A DNA stretch of 13,500 bases from Chrysomallon squamiferum (GCA_012295275.1 CM022670.1:12431083-12444582), one strand, 5' to 3'; shown: positions 1 to 9,525, counted from the stretch's first letter. A program made the numbers and translations. The notes: a model not told the origin generated them from the letters alone.

Positions 1-301
1 TTTTTTTATTTTGTTTATTTATTTTTATTTTTTGTTGTTGTTGTTGTTGTCTAGCAAAAAATGTACAGAACCATATCATTAAGAAGAGATAGGGAAGCCA
101 GAACTGATCAAAAGAAAGATACTTACATGAAGATCTATCAGCAATACAAACATACATAAAACTGTGCTACTAAATTTTTGTGATATAGCAGTTCCATAAT
201 TCTTTGCATACCTTTAAATATATTTTTTCTCTAATGCTATATTGTTTACTTTTTTTACATTTTATTTATTTATTTATTTTAATTAATTGATTTTGTAACA
301 G
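1..301 (+). other. end of an upstream intron of the receptor gene
   Basis: AT-rich non-coding sequence ending in a T-rich tract and the acceptor TTTTGTAACAG at 291-301. It opens with a T-rich run and a (TTG)n microsatellite at about 33-50. I see no coding potential here. The preceding exon, carrying the amino-terminal domain and the start of S1, must lie outside the window. Confidence 0.75.
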
Positions 302-511
302 GAAAGTCCATTCACCATGGACCACTGTTCAAAAGACGGTTCACCGTGTACAGGTAATCTGCGTTTTGAAGGATTCTGTGTGGACCTGGCTCGCATGGTG
401 TCTGAAGTTGTAGGCTATGATTATGTGTTGAGGCTGGTAAAAGATGGACACTATGGTGGAAGACAGAAGGACGGTTCATGGAACGGAATGATTGGTGAAC
501 TGATGAATGAA
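302..511 (+). CDS. GRIA-like: AMPA receptor exon A: start of S1 ligand-binding domain
   Basis: Encodes residues 1-70, entering and leaving in phase 0, between acceptor AG at 300-301 and donor GTAAGT at 512. It opens with ESPFTM, matching the ESPYVM strand of GluA2 whose Glu is Glu402. It continues RFEGFCVDLA, DGHYGGR (Tyr51 aligns with GluA2 Tyr450, which covers the ligand) and WNGMIGEL. The internal ATG at 317 is an ordinary Met and not a start: the conserved ESPFT lies upstream of it in the same frame and directly abuts a splice acceptor. Loop 1 carries Cys9 and Cys16, absent from vertebrate AMPA subunits as I recall them. The exon is less AT-rich than its flanks, as expected for coding sequence here. 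Confidence 0.93.
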
Positions 512-1470
<959 letters not shown>

Positions 1471-1708
1471 TGAAATATTTGTCCAAGTTAGTTTCTTTGA
1501 AAACTACATGCATCAAGAATCTGCATTTTGTTTGATGTAGCATGAAGTTGCATGATGTTATGACTACGTACATGTATGTATTATTTATGTGAAGGTTTAA
1601 ATCTTCTTCTTTGTCTTTAGCATTTTCTTTTGCAGTTCATTTGCAGTTATTTGCATGTTGTTTGTATTTTTAAAAATTATTTTTAACATAATGAAATTGC
1701 TATCCAGA

Positions 1709-1730
1709 ACAAATAAATAAATAAATAAAT
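1709..1730. repeat. (AAAT)n microsatellite
   Basis: Tandem AAAT units inside the large intron, read directly. Confidence 0.9.
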
Positions 1731-1846
1731 ATTTATGTGATAAAAAATTCAAGACTGAGACCTGAGTAGTATTTTCCATATTTTTTCATTTTTAAAACTT
1801 TTAGATGTATAAATGTAATGAATATAGATTTCTTGTTTTGTGCTAC

Positions 1847-1926
1847 TAAAAAAAAAAAAAATATATAAAGTAAATAAAAAAAAAAAAAAAAAAAATAAAT
1901 AAATGAAAAAAAAAAATAAATAAATA
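1847..1926. repeat. A-rich / (AAAT)n low-complexity tract
   Basis: Runs of A broken by TATA, TAAAT and TG units. It creates spurious poly-Phe open frames on the minus strand. Confidence 0.9.
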
Positions 1927-3027
1927 ATGTGAATGACATTTAAAGCTTCAACCAAGAAAAGAACAGGTTGTGTTGACAAAGTGCAGCAGTGACAACAGGA
2001 GGTTTAATTATAGAGTTGTATTTAAAAAACTGGCTTGAATTTCAGAGCTATTTAAGGCAGAGATTGTGAACTTAATGTGCATGAAACATGATTTTTGGAC
2101 ATCTCAAGTATAAAATTGGTTTGGTTTCTTGACCTTACAGTTTCTATTTACATGGCACTCTTTGGCAGTTATTAAGAAAGTGTAGAGAAATGATGGCCGG
2201 ATATTGCAATTTTGAATGCATACCTTTCCCAAACTGTCTTAAGATATTAAATGAAACATTAGCAGAAATCATTACTGGATTTCATGATTTCTAATACTGC
2301 CTTCACAAATATGTCTTGAATCAAGAGATGATGCCTGGGTATCAAACTCTGAAATACTTCCCTTCATATGTTCTTAGTTAAAATAGACATTATTTTTATT
2401 TTTGAACAATGATATATAAATGAAATAATTGTTTAATAGATTACTTTTATCATTTATGATAACCAGATCAGATTGATAATAAATAAAATGTTAACTGATA
2501 TAAACTAGCAATTGTTTATTTGAACAATAATTGTTATTTTTTTTGTAAATGGTAATAATATTAACATATCAAATAACATAGTAAAATTTTTGTTCCAATT
2601 TTTATTTAGAATAACTTGTTTCCTGAATATCTTAATTTATTGAACAAATCTGCATGAGATTTCTTTTTCTTTTATCTTTTCTTTTAACTTCTTTCATTCA
2701 TGCATGGTTTCTTATTTTTAATATTTGAGAATGATATTTTTATTCCTTGTCTTGTTTTTTTATTATTATTATTTTTTTAATTCTTATGCATCTGTATTAC
2801 TAATAAGGAAAGATTAAAATCATTATTTTGAACAACGAGCCAAACGCTGAGCTTTCCTTCCTATTAGAATGCATGTAAACGATCCTGTTTAATCACAAAA
2901 CTTTTTAATTACACAAGAATAGCTGTGATTTGCACCAAATCACTTCTATCATTCAGAAGCAATGAGGAATCATTAGTATTTTCATCATCACATCACAGCA
3001 TAGTCTTTCTTCATTTTCATCTTTCTC

Positions 3028-3065
3028 ACCATCATCATCATCACAATCATCATCATCATCATCAT
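3028..3065. repeat. (TCA/CAT)n microsatellite
   Basis: Trinucleotide CAT repeat with one interruption (ACAAT), inside the large intron. Confidence 0.9.
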
Positions 3066-3271
3066 TTTCTTTATTCTACATAATCATGCACACTGATATG
3101 GCATCATTCTGTATTCATGTATAAACATCAGTGTACCATGTTTACCACATGCAAGTAGTTTTCATTACTAAATAATGTTAGAAGCTTGTGATTGCTATTC
3201 GAAATCATTTTCGATTAACACTGGGGCAACATCAGAATCTGGTCGCATTACGGCCCCATTTATATTGACAG

Positions 3272-3346
3272 GTAGTTTTATACTTGGTTCAGGTGTGCAA
3301 TACATGTAAGTATGTTATGCTTGGCTTCTGTGTTGACTGTAAGCAG
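3272..3346 (+). other. possible cryptic exon in the large intron
   Basis: A 75-bp segment bounded by an acceptor-like ATATTGACAG (AG at 3270-3271) and a consensus donor CAG|GTAAGT (3347-3352), in a locally less AT-rich patch. Taken alone it is open in phase 0. Spliced into this phase-2 intron, the joined sequence reads AGG TAG, so inclusion would truncate the receptor just after the pore loop. It could be a poison exon, a decoy site pair or chance. No receptor similarity. Confidence 0.15.
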
Positions 3347-3592
3347 GTAAGTATAATTTTATTTACATCTTCTTTCCTTTTCAATTTTTTAAAATTCTTT
3401 ACCAGTTTTGTGCATCATGGGTTTTACATTCTAAACTGGCATTTGAAATATGGTAATTGAGAATTTTAGAATGCATTTATTAAGCATGTAGAATATTTAC
3501 ATAATTAGTGCTGCTGCTTGAAAGTTTATGAAAGTTTATGCTTATTATTACTGTTTTTATTACTATTGCTATTTTTATTATATTGCATTTTC

Positions 3593-3712
3593 AAAAGTAG
3601 TGTGTTTGGTTATGTGTCTGTGTGTGGCTGTGTGTTTGTGACTCAAAGAGTGAGTGTGAGAGAGAAAGTGAGAGAGAGTGAGTCAGTGTGTGTGTATGTG
3701 TTAGTGCAGTGC
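3593..3712. repeat. imperfect (GT)n / (GA)n low-complexity repeat
   Basis: TGTG, GAGT and GAGA units in an imperfect mixture. It gives a spurious 66-codon open frame with no domain. Confidence 0.85.
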
Positions 3713-4169
3713 TTTTAAACTATTTTGATGTCATTCAGTATTGATTAATTATTACCTCAGACTAAATTACAGTATTTTTGGTCATTTTTTATCTTTTGCA
3801 TATACAATTTTTTCTCTCATAGGTGCAAAAAAGAAAAGCAAAATAAACAACAAGAACAACAAAAATTAACATTTATGAATTTTAATGCCGTTTTTAATTT
3901 TAAAGAAGCATTTAAGAAGCACTGTGTATCTGTTTATAGATAGGTGAAAAAAGAACTATTATTAAATATATACTTGTACTTCCACTTGTGTAGAGTCCCA
4001 TATTTTAAAATAAAATAACAAAGAATAAAAGAATGAAAAAGATTTCCATTGATACAATGCAAATTTTACCATTATTCTTAATGATAAAGAAAGCTACAGT
4101 AAGAACTTTTAAATAGCAATATAGCTGAACATATTTATGCCATCACGGTGCTCAATTAGATGTTTTTAG

Positions 4170-4368
4170 ATCCATGTCAGGCCGGATAGTTGGCAGTGCT
4201 TGGTGGTTCTTCACGTTAATCCTTATATCCTCCTACACTGCAAACCTGGCTGCGTTCCTCACAATCGAGAGACTTGTGGTACCAATTGATTCAGCAGACG
4301 ACTTACTAAGACATCCTGAAATCAGATATGGGACTTTGGAAAATGGTTCAACTTATGAATTTTTCAAG
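4170..4368 (+). CDS. GRIA-like: AMPA receptor exon C: M3 gate and start of S2
   Basis: One base completes Arg187 (AG from the previous exon plus A at 4170), then residues 188-253, leaving in phase 0 at donor GTCTGT. It carries [20 protein letters not shown] and the near-invariant gating motif [11 protein letters not shown] (from Ser208), which forms the upper M3 bundle crossing. S2 begins after TIERL with [15 protein letters not shown] contains Ser247-Thr248, matching GluA2 Ser654-Thr655 that bind the glutamate gamma-carboxylate. The ATG at 4174 is internal; the acceptor three codons upstream restores the family sequence DISPRS.SGRIVG exactly. Confidence 0.95.
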
Positions 4369-4452
4369 GTCTGTTTGTTTTTAACTATTTTAAATGGTAA
4401 AATTTTAATATTTTCATCATTGTTTCTTCTTTTTTTATAATTTTGGCATTCA

Positions 4453-4479
4453 TTTTTTTTTTTTTTTTTTTTTTTTTTT
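4453..4479. repeat. poly-T run
   Basis: Uninterrupted run of 27 T within the intron. Confidence 0.95.
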
Positions 4480-4743
4480 CGACAACATTTTGAAAGGTAA
4501 TTAATTAATATATGGACTCTATTTTGGATAAATCTTTTGTTAATCTGATTCTCTCAAAACATATTATTTGATAGAAATATGATTTTGAGAACTGATTTTA
4601 ATGATTTTATTAATATTTTTTGTTTCTATTGTTGTTTGCAATATTCAGATGTTTCTAAAGAAATTTTTCATGAAATATTGAAATGATTCCAGTTAGAAGC
4701 CTACCAACAAATTTTATCATTTTAGTTAAAATCATTTCTTCAA

Positions 4744-4764
4744 ATATATATATAGATATATATA
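4744..4764. repeat. (AT)n microsatellite
   Basis: ATAT repeat with one GATA interruption. Confidence 0.85.
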
Positions 4765-4857
4765 ATTCTAAAATACAGTTCCACAAAATAATCTTATAAT
4801 TCTGAATATGATTTTTGCTTTCCTTTTACAACATAATCATCTATCTGCCTTCTGAAG

Positions 4858-5105
4858 AATTCTGAAGTGTCAGTTTACTCAAAGATGTGGAATGTCATGA
4901 TAGATGCAGTACCTTCAGTTTTCACAGCGAGTGTTAAAGAGGGCATCTTGCGAGTTCAGAACTCTAAAGGAAAATATGCATATTTCCTTGATTCTCCCAT
5001 GAATGAGTATCAAAATCAGCGTCAACCATGCAACACAATGAAAGCTGGAAGAAATCTCGATTCTAAAGGTTATGGGATTGCCACTCCAATGGGATCAGAT
5101 TTAAG
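4858..5105 (+). CDS. GRIA-like: AMPA receptor exon D: core of S2 ligand-binding domain
   Basis: Encodes residues 254-335 plus two bases (AG, 5104-5105) of Arg336, from phase 0 to phase 2. Family landmarks are [50 protein letters not shown] and MGSDLR. Cys311 pairs with Cys366 of the next exon, equivalent to GluA2 Cys718-Cys773. Two ligand-site differences are visible. Asp298 (GAT, 4990-4992) stands where GluA2 has Glu705, which contacts the ligand amino group. Val279 (GTT, 4933-4935) stands where GluA2 has Thr686, which bonds Glu402 across the cleft. The exon ends exactly where the vertebrate exon before flip/flop ends, with the R/G-site Arg codon split AG|A. Confidence 0.94.
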
Positions 5106-5468
5106 GTTAATATGAAGAAAACATTTAAATATTTAGTTTTGCAGTTAAAACAGAATGCAGGAGATATGACTAATATGGATTTAATGATACAAAAGGATGT
5201 TAATTAATAAGATTTGTTTTGAAAATAAATTAAGGTAATATTCAGATAATCAAATATAGGTTGACTGTAGTTCATACAGAGAGGCTGAAGGAATAATTAG
5301 TTTTCAAGCAAAAGCCAACCTAGTGTAGGCCTGAATGTACATTTTCTAATTGATCTAGGCATTGGCAAAGGTTCATGACTACATAAGTATGGTAGAAAGT
5401 ATATAAAACAGCACAAATTGTCAAATTTATAAAGGAAATTAAATTATAATAATAAAAATATTTTACAG
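5106..5468 (+). other. intron D-E
   Basis: 363 bp, donor GTTAAT (weak) and acceptor AATATTTTACAG. This is the position of the vertebrate intron whose 5' part forms the R/G editing duplex. I found no obvious complement to the exon end within it, and no second flip/flop-like exon. Confidence 0.85.
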
Positions 5469-5577
5469 AGTTCCTATCAACATAGCTGTCTTAGAATTGA
5501 GGGAAATTGGAGAACTACACAGACTCAAACAAAAGTGGTGGTATGACAAGGGCCAGTGTGGTTCAGAAAATTCCAAG
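5469..5577 (+). CDS. GRIA-like: AMPA receptor exon E: flip/flop-equivalent exon
   Basis: One base completes Arg336 (AG|A), then residues 337-372, leaving in phase 0 at donor GTAGAT. The segment [19 protein letters not shown], then [13 protein letters not shown], aligns along its length with the vertebrate flip/flop cassette and has the same entry and exit phases. Vertebrate genes carry two mutually exclusive versions. Here one is visible, and neither flanking intron holds a second copy. Pro338 follows the flip-type start (TPVN). The residue that is Ser in flip and Asn in flop (cyclothiazide site) is Arg347 (AGG, 5500-5502). Cys366 is the conserved S2 disulfide partner. Confidence 0.94.
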
Positions 5578-6116
5578 GTAGATAACTCACCCAACTTCCT
5601 GTTTCCAGTTTGAAGAATAATAATTTAATAATCAGATTCTTTCATGTAAAAATGAAAACATTTAGTTACTGACACTGTTTCGTAATTGTCTATTAACAGA
5701 GAAAACTACTGGTGATCAGAGAAATGGAAAGTTATTTCCCTTTGTTATTTTGAAAAATGGATAGAGTTATTAGTCTCAAGCATTCATGGTAAAAAAAAAT
5801 TACTAAATAAAGCAGCAGCAGCAACAACAACAACAATTATAATTTATTAAAAGATTACAAGGTCACTGAATGACATCTAGCCAATAAATATTATCACAAA
5901 GTTCTTCACTTGGTACTTTTCACAATTATATTTAAGAATAGGTTGTAAAAAATTGTATTTTTATACCTAAATACATATAAAAAAATTTTTAATAGATTGT
6001 TAAAATTAATTTAAATTTTATATGTAACTACTTCACAAAATCATTTATAAGGTGAATGGTCTAAAACAATGTAAATTTTAATGGTGTAGTAATAATGTCA
6101 CTACTTATTTTACCAG
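5578..6116 (+). other. intron E-F
   Basis: 539 bp, AT-rich, donor GTAGAT and acceptor TTATTTTACCAG. It contains a compound (CAG)n(CAA)n tract at 5812-5836 and the motif AGTTATTTCCCTTT at 5730-5743. No second flip/flop exon is present. Confidence 0.85.
5812..5836. repeat. (CAG)n(CAA)n compound microsatellite
   Basis: About four GCA units followed by about four CAA units, intronic. Confidence 0.9.
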
Positions 6117-6254
6117 GATACCAAAACGAGTTCTCTAACACTAAGTAATGTGGCTGGTATATTTTACATTCTCATTGGAGGTCTGGTGTTAGCTATTATT
6201 ATACGATTTACAGACTACACTTTTCAAATATGCTGCAAAAAGAAGGGCTTCAAG
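6117..6254 (+). CDS. GRIA-like: AMPA receptor exon F: S2-M4 linker and M4
   Basis: Encodes residues 373-418, phase 0 at both ends, donor GTGAGT. SSLTLSNVAG followed by IFYILIGGLVLAIIIR is the AMPA S2-M4 linker and M4 helix, close to [24 protein letters not shown] of vertebrate subunits. Next to the inner membrane face it has FQICCKKKGFK. The adjacent cysteines 411-412 beside basic residues are a plausible palmitoylation site, by analogy with the juxtamembrane Cys of vertebrate AMPA tails (inference). Reading past the donor gives an Asn/Asp-rich tail made from a microsatellite and a stop at 6354-6356; I treat that as intron. Confidence 0.94.
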
Positions 6255-6296
6255 GTGAGTGAAAATGATTCTGATGAAAATAATCATAATCTAAAT

Positions 6297-6343
6297 GTAA
6301 ATAATAATAATGATGGTGATGATGATGATAATGATATTATTAT
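6297..6343. repeat. (AAT)n/(GAT)n repeat
   Basis: Imperfect trinucleotide repeat just after an intron donor. Confidence 0.85.
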
Positions 6344-6540
6344 AACAGTTATATAAATATTAATAAATATCAACAATCACAGCAAGAAAAAATTTAACAA
6401 TATAAATAAAACAACTCAGAAATAGCAGAATAATTATTTTTGTAGAAAATAAATGGTTTGCTCCTGAAGATAAGAGTAGTTTATTTATTTATTGAATTAT
6501 TTATTTATTTAACTATTTATGTTTTAAATTTAAATATTTC

Positions 6541-6560
6541 AAAAAAAAAAAAAAAAAAAA
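6541..6560. repeat. poly-A run
   Basis: Twenty consecutive A, intronic. Confidence 0.95.
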
Positions 6561-6834
6561 TGCACATTAGTTAATTGAATTAAAAATGCATTATTAATAT
6601 ATCTTTAAAATGTATTCCCATATCTCAGGGAATTTTTATGCATGTGCAGACACATTCACAAAATACAACAAACACACATACAGAAACACAAACAACATAC
6701 AAATACCATATATATAAACATATATGTGTCTAGTAATTCAGATAACTCACAGGAGATAGTTAGATATATGAGATATACTATAGTATAGGTAAGATATGTG
6801 AGATACATTACAGTATATTATTTGTGTATTGCAG

Positions 6835-6990
6835 AAAACAGTACAGATCAGTGTTCCTGGTCCAGATGAAGAGATTGTCACCACCATGAGGACTAGACCT
6901 ACATCAAACACTGGTGGCAATGGTGCAGTTAGTGTGTTGTCTAATACAAGATACCCAAAGACAGTCAGACAAATTAATATATTTTTTTAA
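6835..6990 (+). CDS. GRIA-like: AMPA receptor exon G: cytoplasmic tail (stop at 6988-6990 if unspliced)
   Basis: Acceptor ATTGCAG joins GFK to KTVQISVPGPDEEIV in phase 0. The exon continues with a Ser/Thr/Gly/Asn-rich cytoplasmic stretch typical of receptor tails, which are poorly conserved. If unspliced it runs 51 codons to TAA at 6988-6990, ending TVRQINIFF; the end is AT-rich and looks less coding. Alternatively, donor GTTAGT at 6928 would end this exon at 6927 after 31 codons (...GGNGA), still in phase 0, and join the exon at 7417. A weaker donor, GTCAGA at 6964, is also in phase 0. AATAAA signals at 7158-7163 and 7215-7220 could serve the unspliced form. Exon identity is well supported by phase; the 3' boundary is unsettled. 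Confidence 0.65.
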   Translation, partial: KTVQISVPGPDEEIVTTMRTRPTSNTGGNGAVSVLSNTRYPKTVRQINIFF

Positions 6991-7416
6991 TGATGAGTTG
7001 TGCCATACTTAATACAAATTTTGCTATTACTTTAATTATTATTACTGTAATTATTATTATTATTGTAACTATGATTATGATTTTTCAAATTATTATTATC
7101 ATTATCATCATCATTGTTATTATTATTATTATTATTATTGAGAATTTGTTTCTACTAAATAAAGGTATGTAAATTGGTGATGATAATACTGTCACTATTA
7201 CCTTTAGTTGTTATAATAAAGACTGTTAATATAAATGTTAGCAGTTAAAGTAGGTGCAGCAGCAGAAGAAGTAATAACAATAATAACATAAAAAAATGAA
7301 CTTTTGAGGTAAAACAAAGACACAAAAGAAAACTCAAGTTTTGTGTCCCCTTCTACATAATTCATTTCCTTATATTTCTTTTGATCCCATATTTTTACAA
7401 CATTTCTTATTTTCAG
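6991..7416 (+). other. 3' UTR of the unspliced form, or last intron
   Basis: Very AT-rich, dominated by an imperfect (ATT)n repeat at about 7033-7140. It contains AATAAA at 7158-7163 and 7215-7220. It ends in a good pyrimidine-rich acceptor, ACATTTCTTATTTTCAG, at 7416. Confidence 0.6.
7033..7140. repeat. imperfect (ATT)n/(ATC)n repeat
   Basis: ATT units with GTAACT, TTTCAA and TCATCA interruptions. The poly-Ile open frame through it is an artefact. Confidence 0.85.
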
Positions 7417-7485
7417 GTCCGGTTTCCAAGCAACGAGAGAGAGTTAATTTATTTTGAACCAGATACAGATGAAGGAAATTCTTAA
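7417..7485 (+). CDS. GRIA-like: AMPA receptor exon H: candidate terminal exon
   Basis: After a strong acceptor (CTTATTTTCAG) the phase-0 frame reads 22 codons, VRFPSNERELIYFE then PDTDEGNS, and stops at TAA 7483-7485. This frame continues in phase from the 6927/6928 donor. Composition is balanced and charged, unlike the surrounding AT-rich DNA, which favours a real tail exon. The last residues do not match a class I PDZ-binding motif. Joined, the partial protein has 471 residues from the start of S1, close to the vertebrate AMPA length for the same region. The upstream donor is not certain. Confidence 0.55.
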   Translation, partial: VRFPSNERELIYFEPDTDEGNS

Positions 7486-7587
7486 CATATCACACATCGC
7501 TAGACGATATACTTAAAATATTATGTTATTTAAATTGCTAAACGAAGAAATTATCATTTATAATCATCTTTCCCTTTCCATCCTGAT

Positions 7588-7593
7588 AATAAA
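7588..7593 (+). promoter_or_regulatory. candidate polyadenylation signal AATAAA
   Basis: First AATAAA downstream of the stop at 7483-7485; a second is at 7639-7644. In AT-rich DNA this hexamer is common by chance. Confidence 0.3.
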
Positions 7594-7792
7594 ATCCTGG
7601 AATACTTAATATGCAATCCTGAGCACTGTCATTTACCAAATAAATATGACACTGATAAGATATGTAACATCAGTTTGGATTAAAAATATAGTAATGTTTC
7701 TTTGGGGAAAAAATCTTTCAGCTGTTATAGTCTGATTAAGTTGGAAAGATGATGCTTAAGAGATGTTGATGAAGTGAGAATAAGACTTACAA

Positions 7793-8000
7793 TGATGTGA
7801 TGATGGTGATGATGACTGTTTCTGAAGTTGGATTAATATTTATCTGTTGTTGTTGTCTCTGATGTTAACATTAAACAATGTGGTCAACGATGTTGATTGT
7901 TGCACTGATTGTGATGATGATCATAACAGTGATAAATGAAGATGATGTTGACTGGTGTCATTATTATGCTGATGATGATGACTGAGAACTTTGATGATGA
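7793..8000. repeat. cryptic GAT/TGA-rich low-complexity region
   Basis: Many interrupted TGATGATG and GTTGATG units, in the likely 3' UTR. Confidence 0.7.
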
Positions 8001-9014
8001 AAAAATGCTGATGTTGTCGCAGGCATTTCATTAAAATATTTCTGTGACTGTAAATAAGACAAAATGGCGTCAAGAAAAATAAAACTCTGACTTTTAACAT
8101 ATCATTTTCAGTGTATCTATTATTATATGATGTTCACCTTTATTTAAAAGACGTATATCTGAATTGTGTCTGTGTTTAATGTAACCTGCACTCTAACAAA
8201 CACTTTTCGAAATATAGATTACATTTCTTAGACAAAATAAATATATATATTCATTACTATTTTCATTATGTTATTCATTACAGTCACATTCAGAGAGCTG
8301 AGAATAGAAATTATTTGAGGGGAGATAACTCAGAAATATTAAAATTCAGTGATTAAATAGATGGAAATAAAAATAATAATAAGAAAAAAAACGAACAAAA
8401 CACAAATCAACTCTAAACATACAAAAAGAACAACAACAAACAAAAAACAAAAACCCAGCATATAACTGTCATTAATATTGCAAATTAATCCTTCAGTTTT
8501 ATTAAAACAACCTTTCATTTGACTTCTAACATGCAGTTCAATGAGTTTAATCACAAGACAAATAATAAATTTCAGCACTTATTGCTTATGTGAGAAGACA
8601 TTATCAGTTTACATGTAGACAATTCAGTATGACCAAAATACTTTTCTTTTATAAATCACTGTATTAAATGAGTTTCCAAAACAGCTTTTCACTTAAACAT
8701 GGACTTTTAACATATTATGTTTCCAAATGTAAAATTAAAATAAGATGGACCCAGTATTTAACAGGTCAAATTTTGTATTAAAAATAAATAGGATTTAAAA
8801 TATATATGTTTCTTAACTGCCTACATTCAGTTCAAATATTTCACTATTTTGCTTTTGCTGTAACTCTGCTGTCAATTGTGTTGTTCTATTGTTTTGTGTA
8901 TGACATTTTTTTCTATGCAATGTGCAAAATTATGATCTTTATTTGGTAATAAAAGAATACGAAAAAAAGTTACTAGTTTGAAACTGGTATATTCTTGGTC
9001 GTATCTTAAGTACT

Positions 9015-9255
9015 ATGTGTGCGTGAGAGTGTCTGTGTATATGTGTCGTATGTGTGAGTGTGTATGTGTGAGAGAGAATGTGTTCATGTATGGGTATGTG
9101 TCAGAGTGTGTATGTATATGAGTACAGTTAGTATGTTTGTGTCTGAGTTTGTGATTGTGTGTGTGTTTGTGTGTGAGATGAGTATGTGTTTGAGAGAGTG
9201 TATTTATTCATATGTATGTGTATGTGACAGTAGGTGAATCTGTATGTATGTGTGT
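9015..9255. repeat. long imperfect (TG)n repeat with GAGA and TATG units
   Basis: About 240 bp of TGTGTATG/TGTGAGAG variants on the + strand; purine-pyrimidine alternation throughout. Confidence 0.9.
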
Positions 9256-9525
9256 TTAATATTGATCTTTTTCCTCTTTAATTTTGTCATATCTTCATTA
9301 TATTATTTTACTTTCGACATTTTTTCTTACATCATCACACCAGGTTTATTAAAGATTTTTATGTTCTTTGCTGTCTACAGCTGTTTGTAGATAAAGCATT
9401 TCTTATTTTATGATAAAATTCCTTAAATGGCAGATTCCAGTTTCCGTTAATGGGTAAAATGTACTGAAATGTCACAAATATACATGTATAGTGAAACAAC
9501 TTTTCAAAAACAACCTCAGACAAAT

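Larger units (their letters stand above)
4369..4857 (+). other. intron C-D
   Basis: 489 bp, AT-rich, from donor GTCTGT to an acceptor ending TTCTGAAG at 4857. It contains a 27-base T run (4453-4479) and an (AT)n tract near 4744-4764. The acceptor is confirmed by phase and by the alignment [14 protein letters not shown] against FFRRSKIAVFDKMW of GluA2. Confidence 0.85.
6255..6834 (+). other. intron F-G
   Basis: 580 bp. The donor GTGAGT is followed by an AAT/GAT repeat (6297-6343). A run of 20 A lies at 6541-6560, and an AC-rich stretch at about 6648-6705. The acceptor is TGTGTATTGCAG at 6834. Confidence 0.75.
7486..9012 (+). other. 3' UTR and downstream flank of the receptor gene
   Basis: No open frame of substance. 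7740-8030 is a diffuse TGATGATG/TGTTGATG-rich stretch. 8318-8331 carries AGGGGAGATAACTC, one of several related short motifs. 8380-8456 is A/C-rich and produces a spurious minus-strand frame. Several AATAAA hexamers occur, so the transcript end cannot be placed. Confidence 0.6.

Noticed and set aside
317-319. ATG as a translation start for a short protein
   Set aside because: It is Met6 of the S1 strand ESPFTM; the conserved residues before it are in frame and abut a splice acceptor.
1597-1979. Minus-strand poly-Phe and poly-Tyr frames
   Set aside because: They come from A-rich and AAAT repeats in the intron.
3028-3065. CRISPR-like or regulatory array
   Set aside because: A plain CAT microsatellite with no spacers.
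3518-3718. 66-codon plus-strand frame with Leu- and Ser/Val-rich runs
   Set aside because: Low-complexity ATT and GT/GA repeats inside the large intron; no splice phase fits the receptor.
5106-6116. Search for a second flip/flop exon or an R/G-site editing complement
   Set aside because: No second WWYDKG-like frame in either intron, and no clear reverse complement of the exon end by eye. A folding computation would be needed to exclude a weak duplex.
6255-6356. Read-through of the M4 exon into an Asn/Asp-rich tail
   Set aside because: A consensus GTGAGT donor starts it, the extension is an AAT/GAT microsatellite, and an in-phase exon follows at 6835.
6990-7172. Poly-Ile plus-strand frame
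   Set aside because: Product of an imperfect ATT repeat downstream of the tail exon.
8339-8578. 79-codon minus-strand frame with hydrophobic runs
   Set aside because: Its hydrophobic part is the complement of an A/C-rich low-complexity tract; no start context, splice sites or recognisable domain support it.
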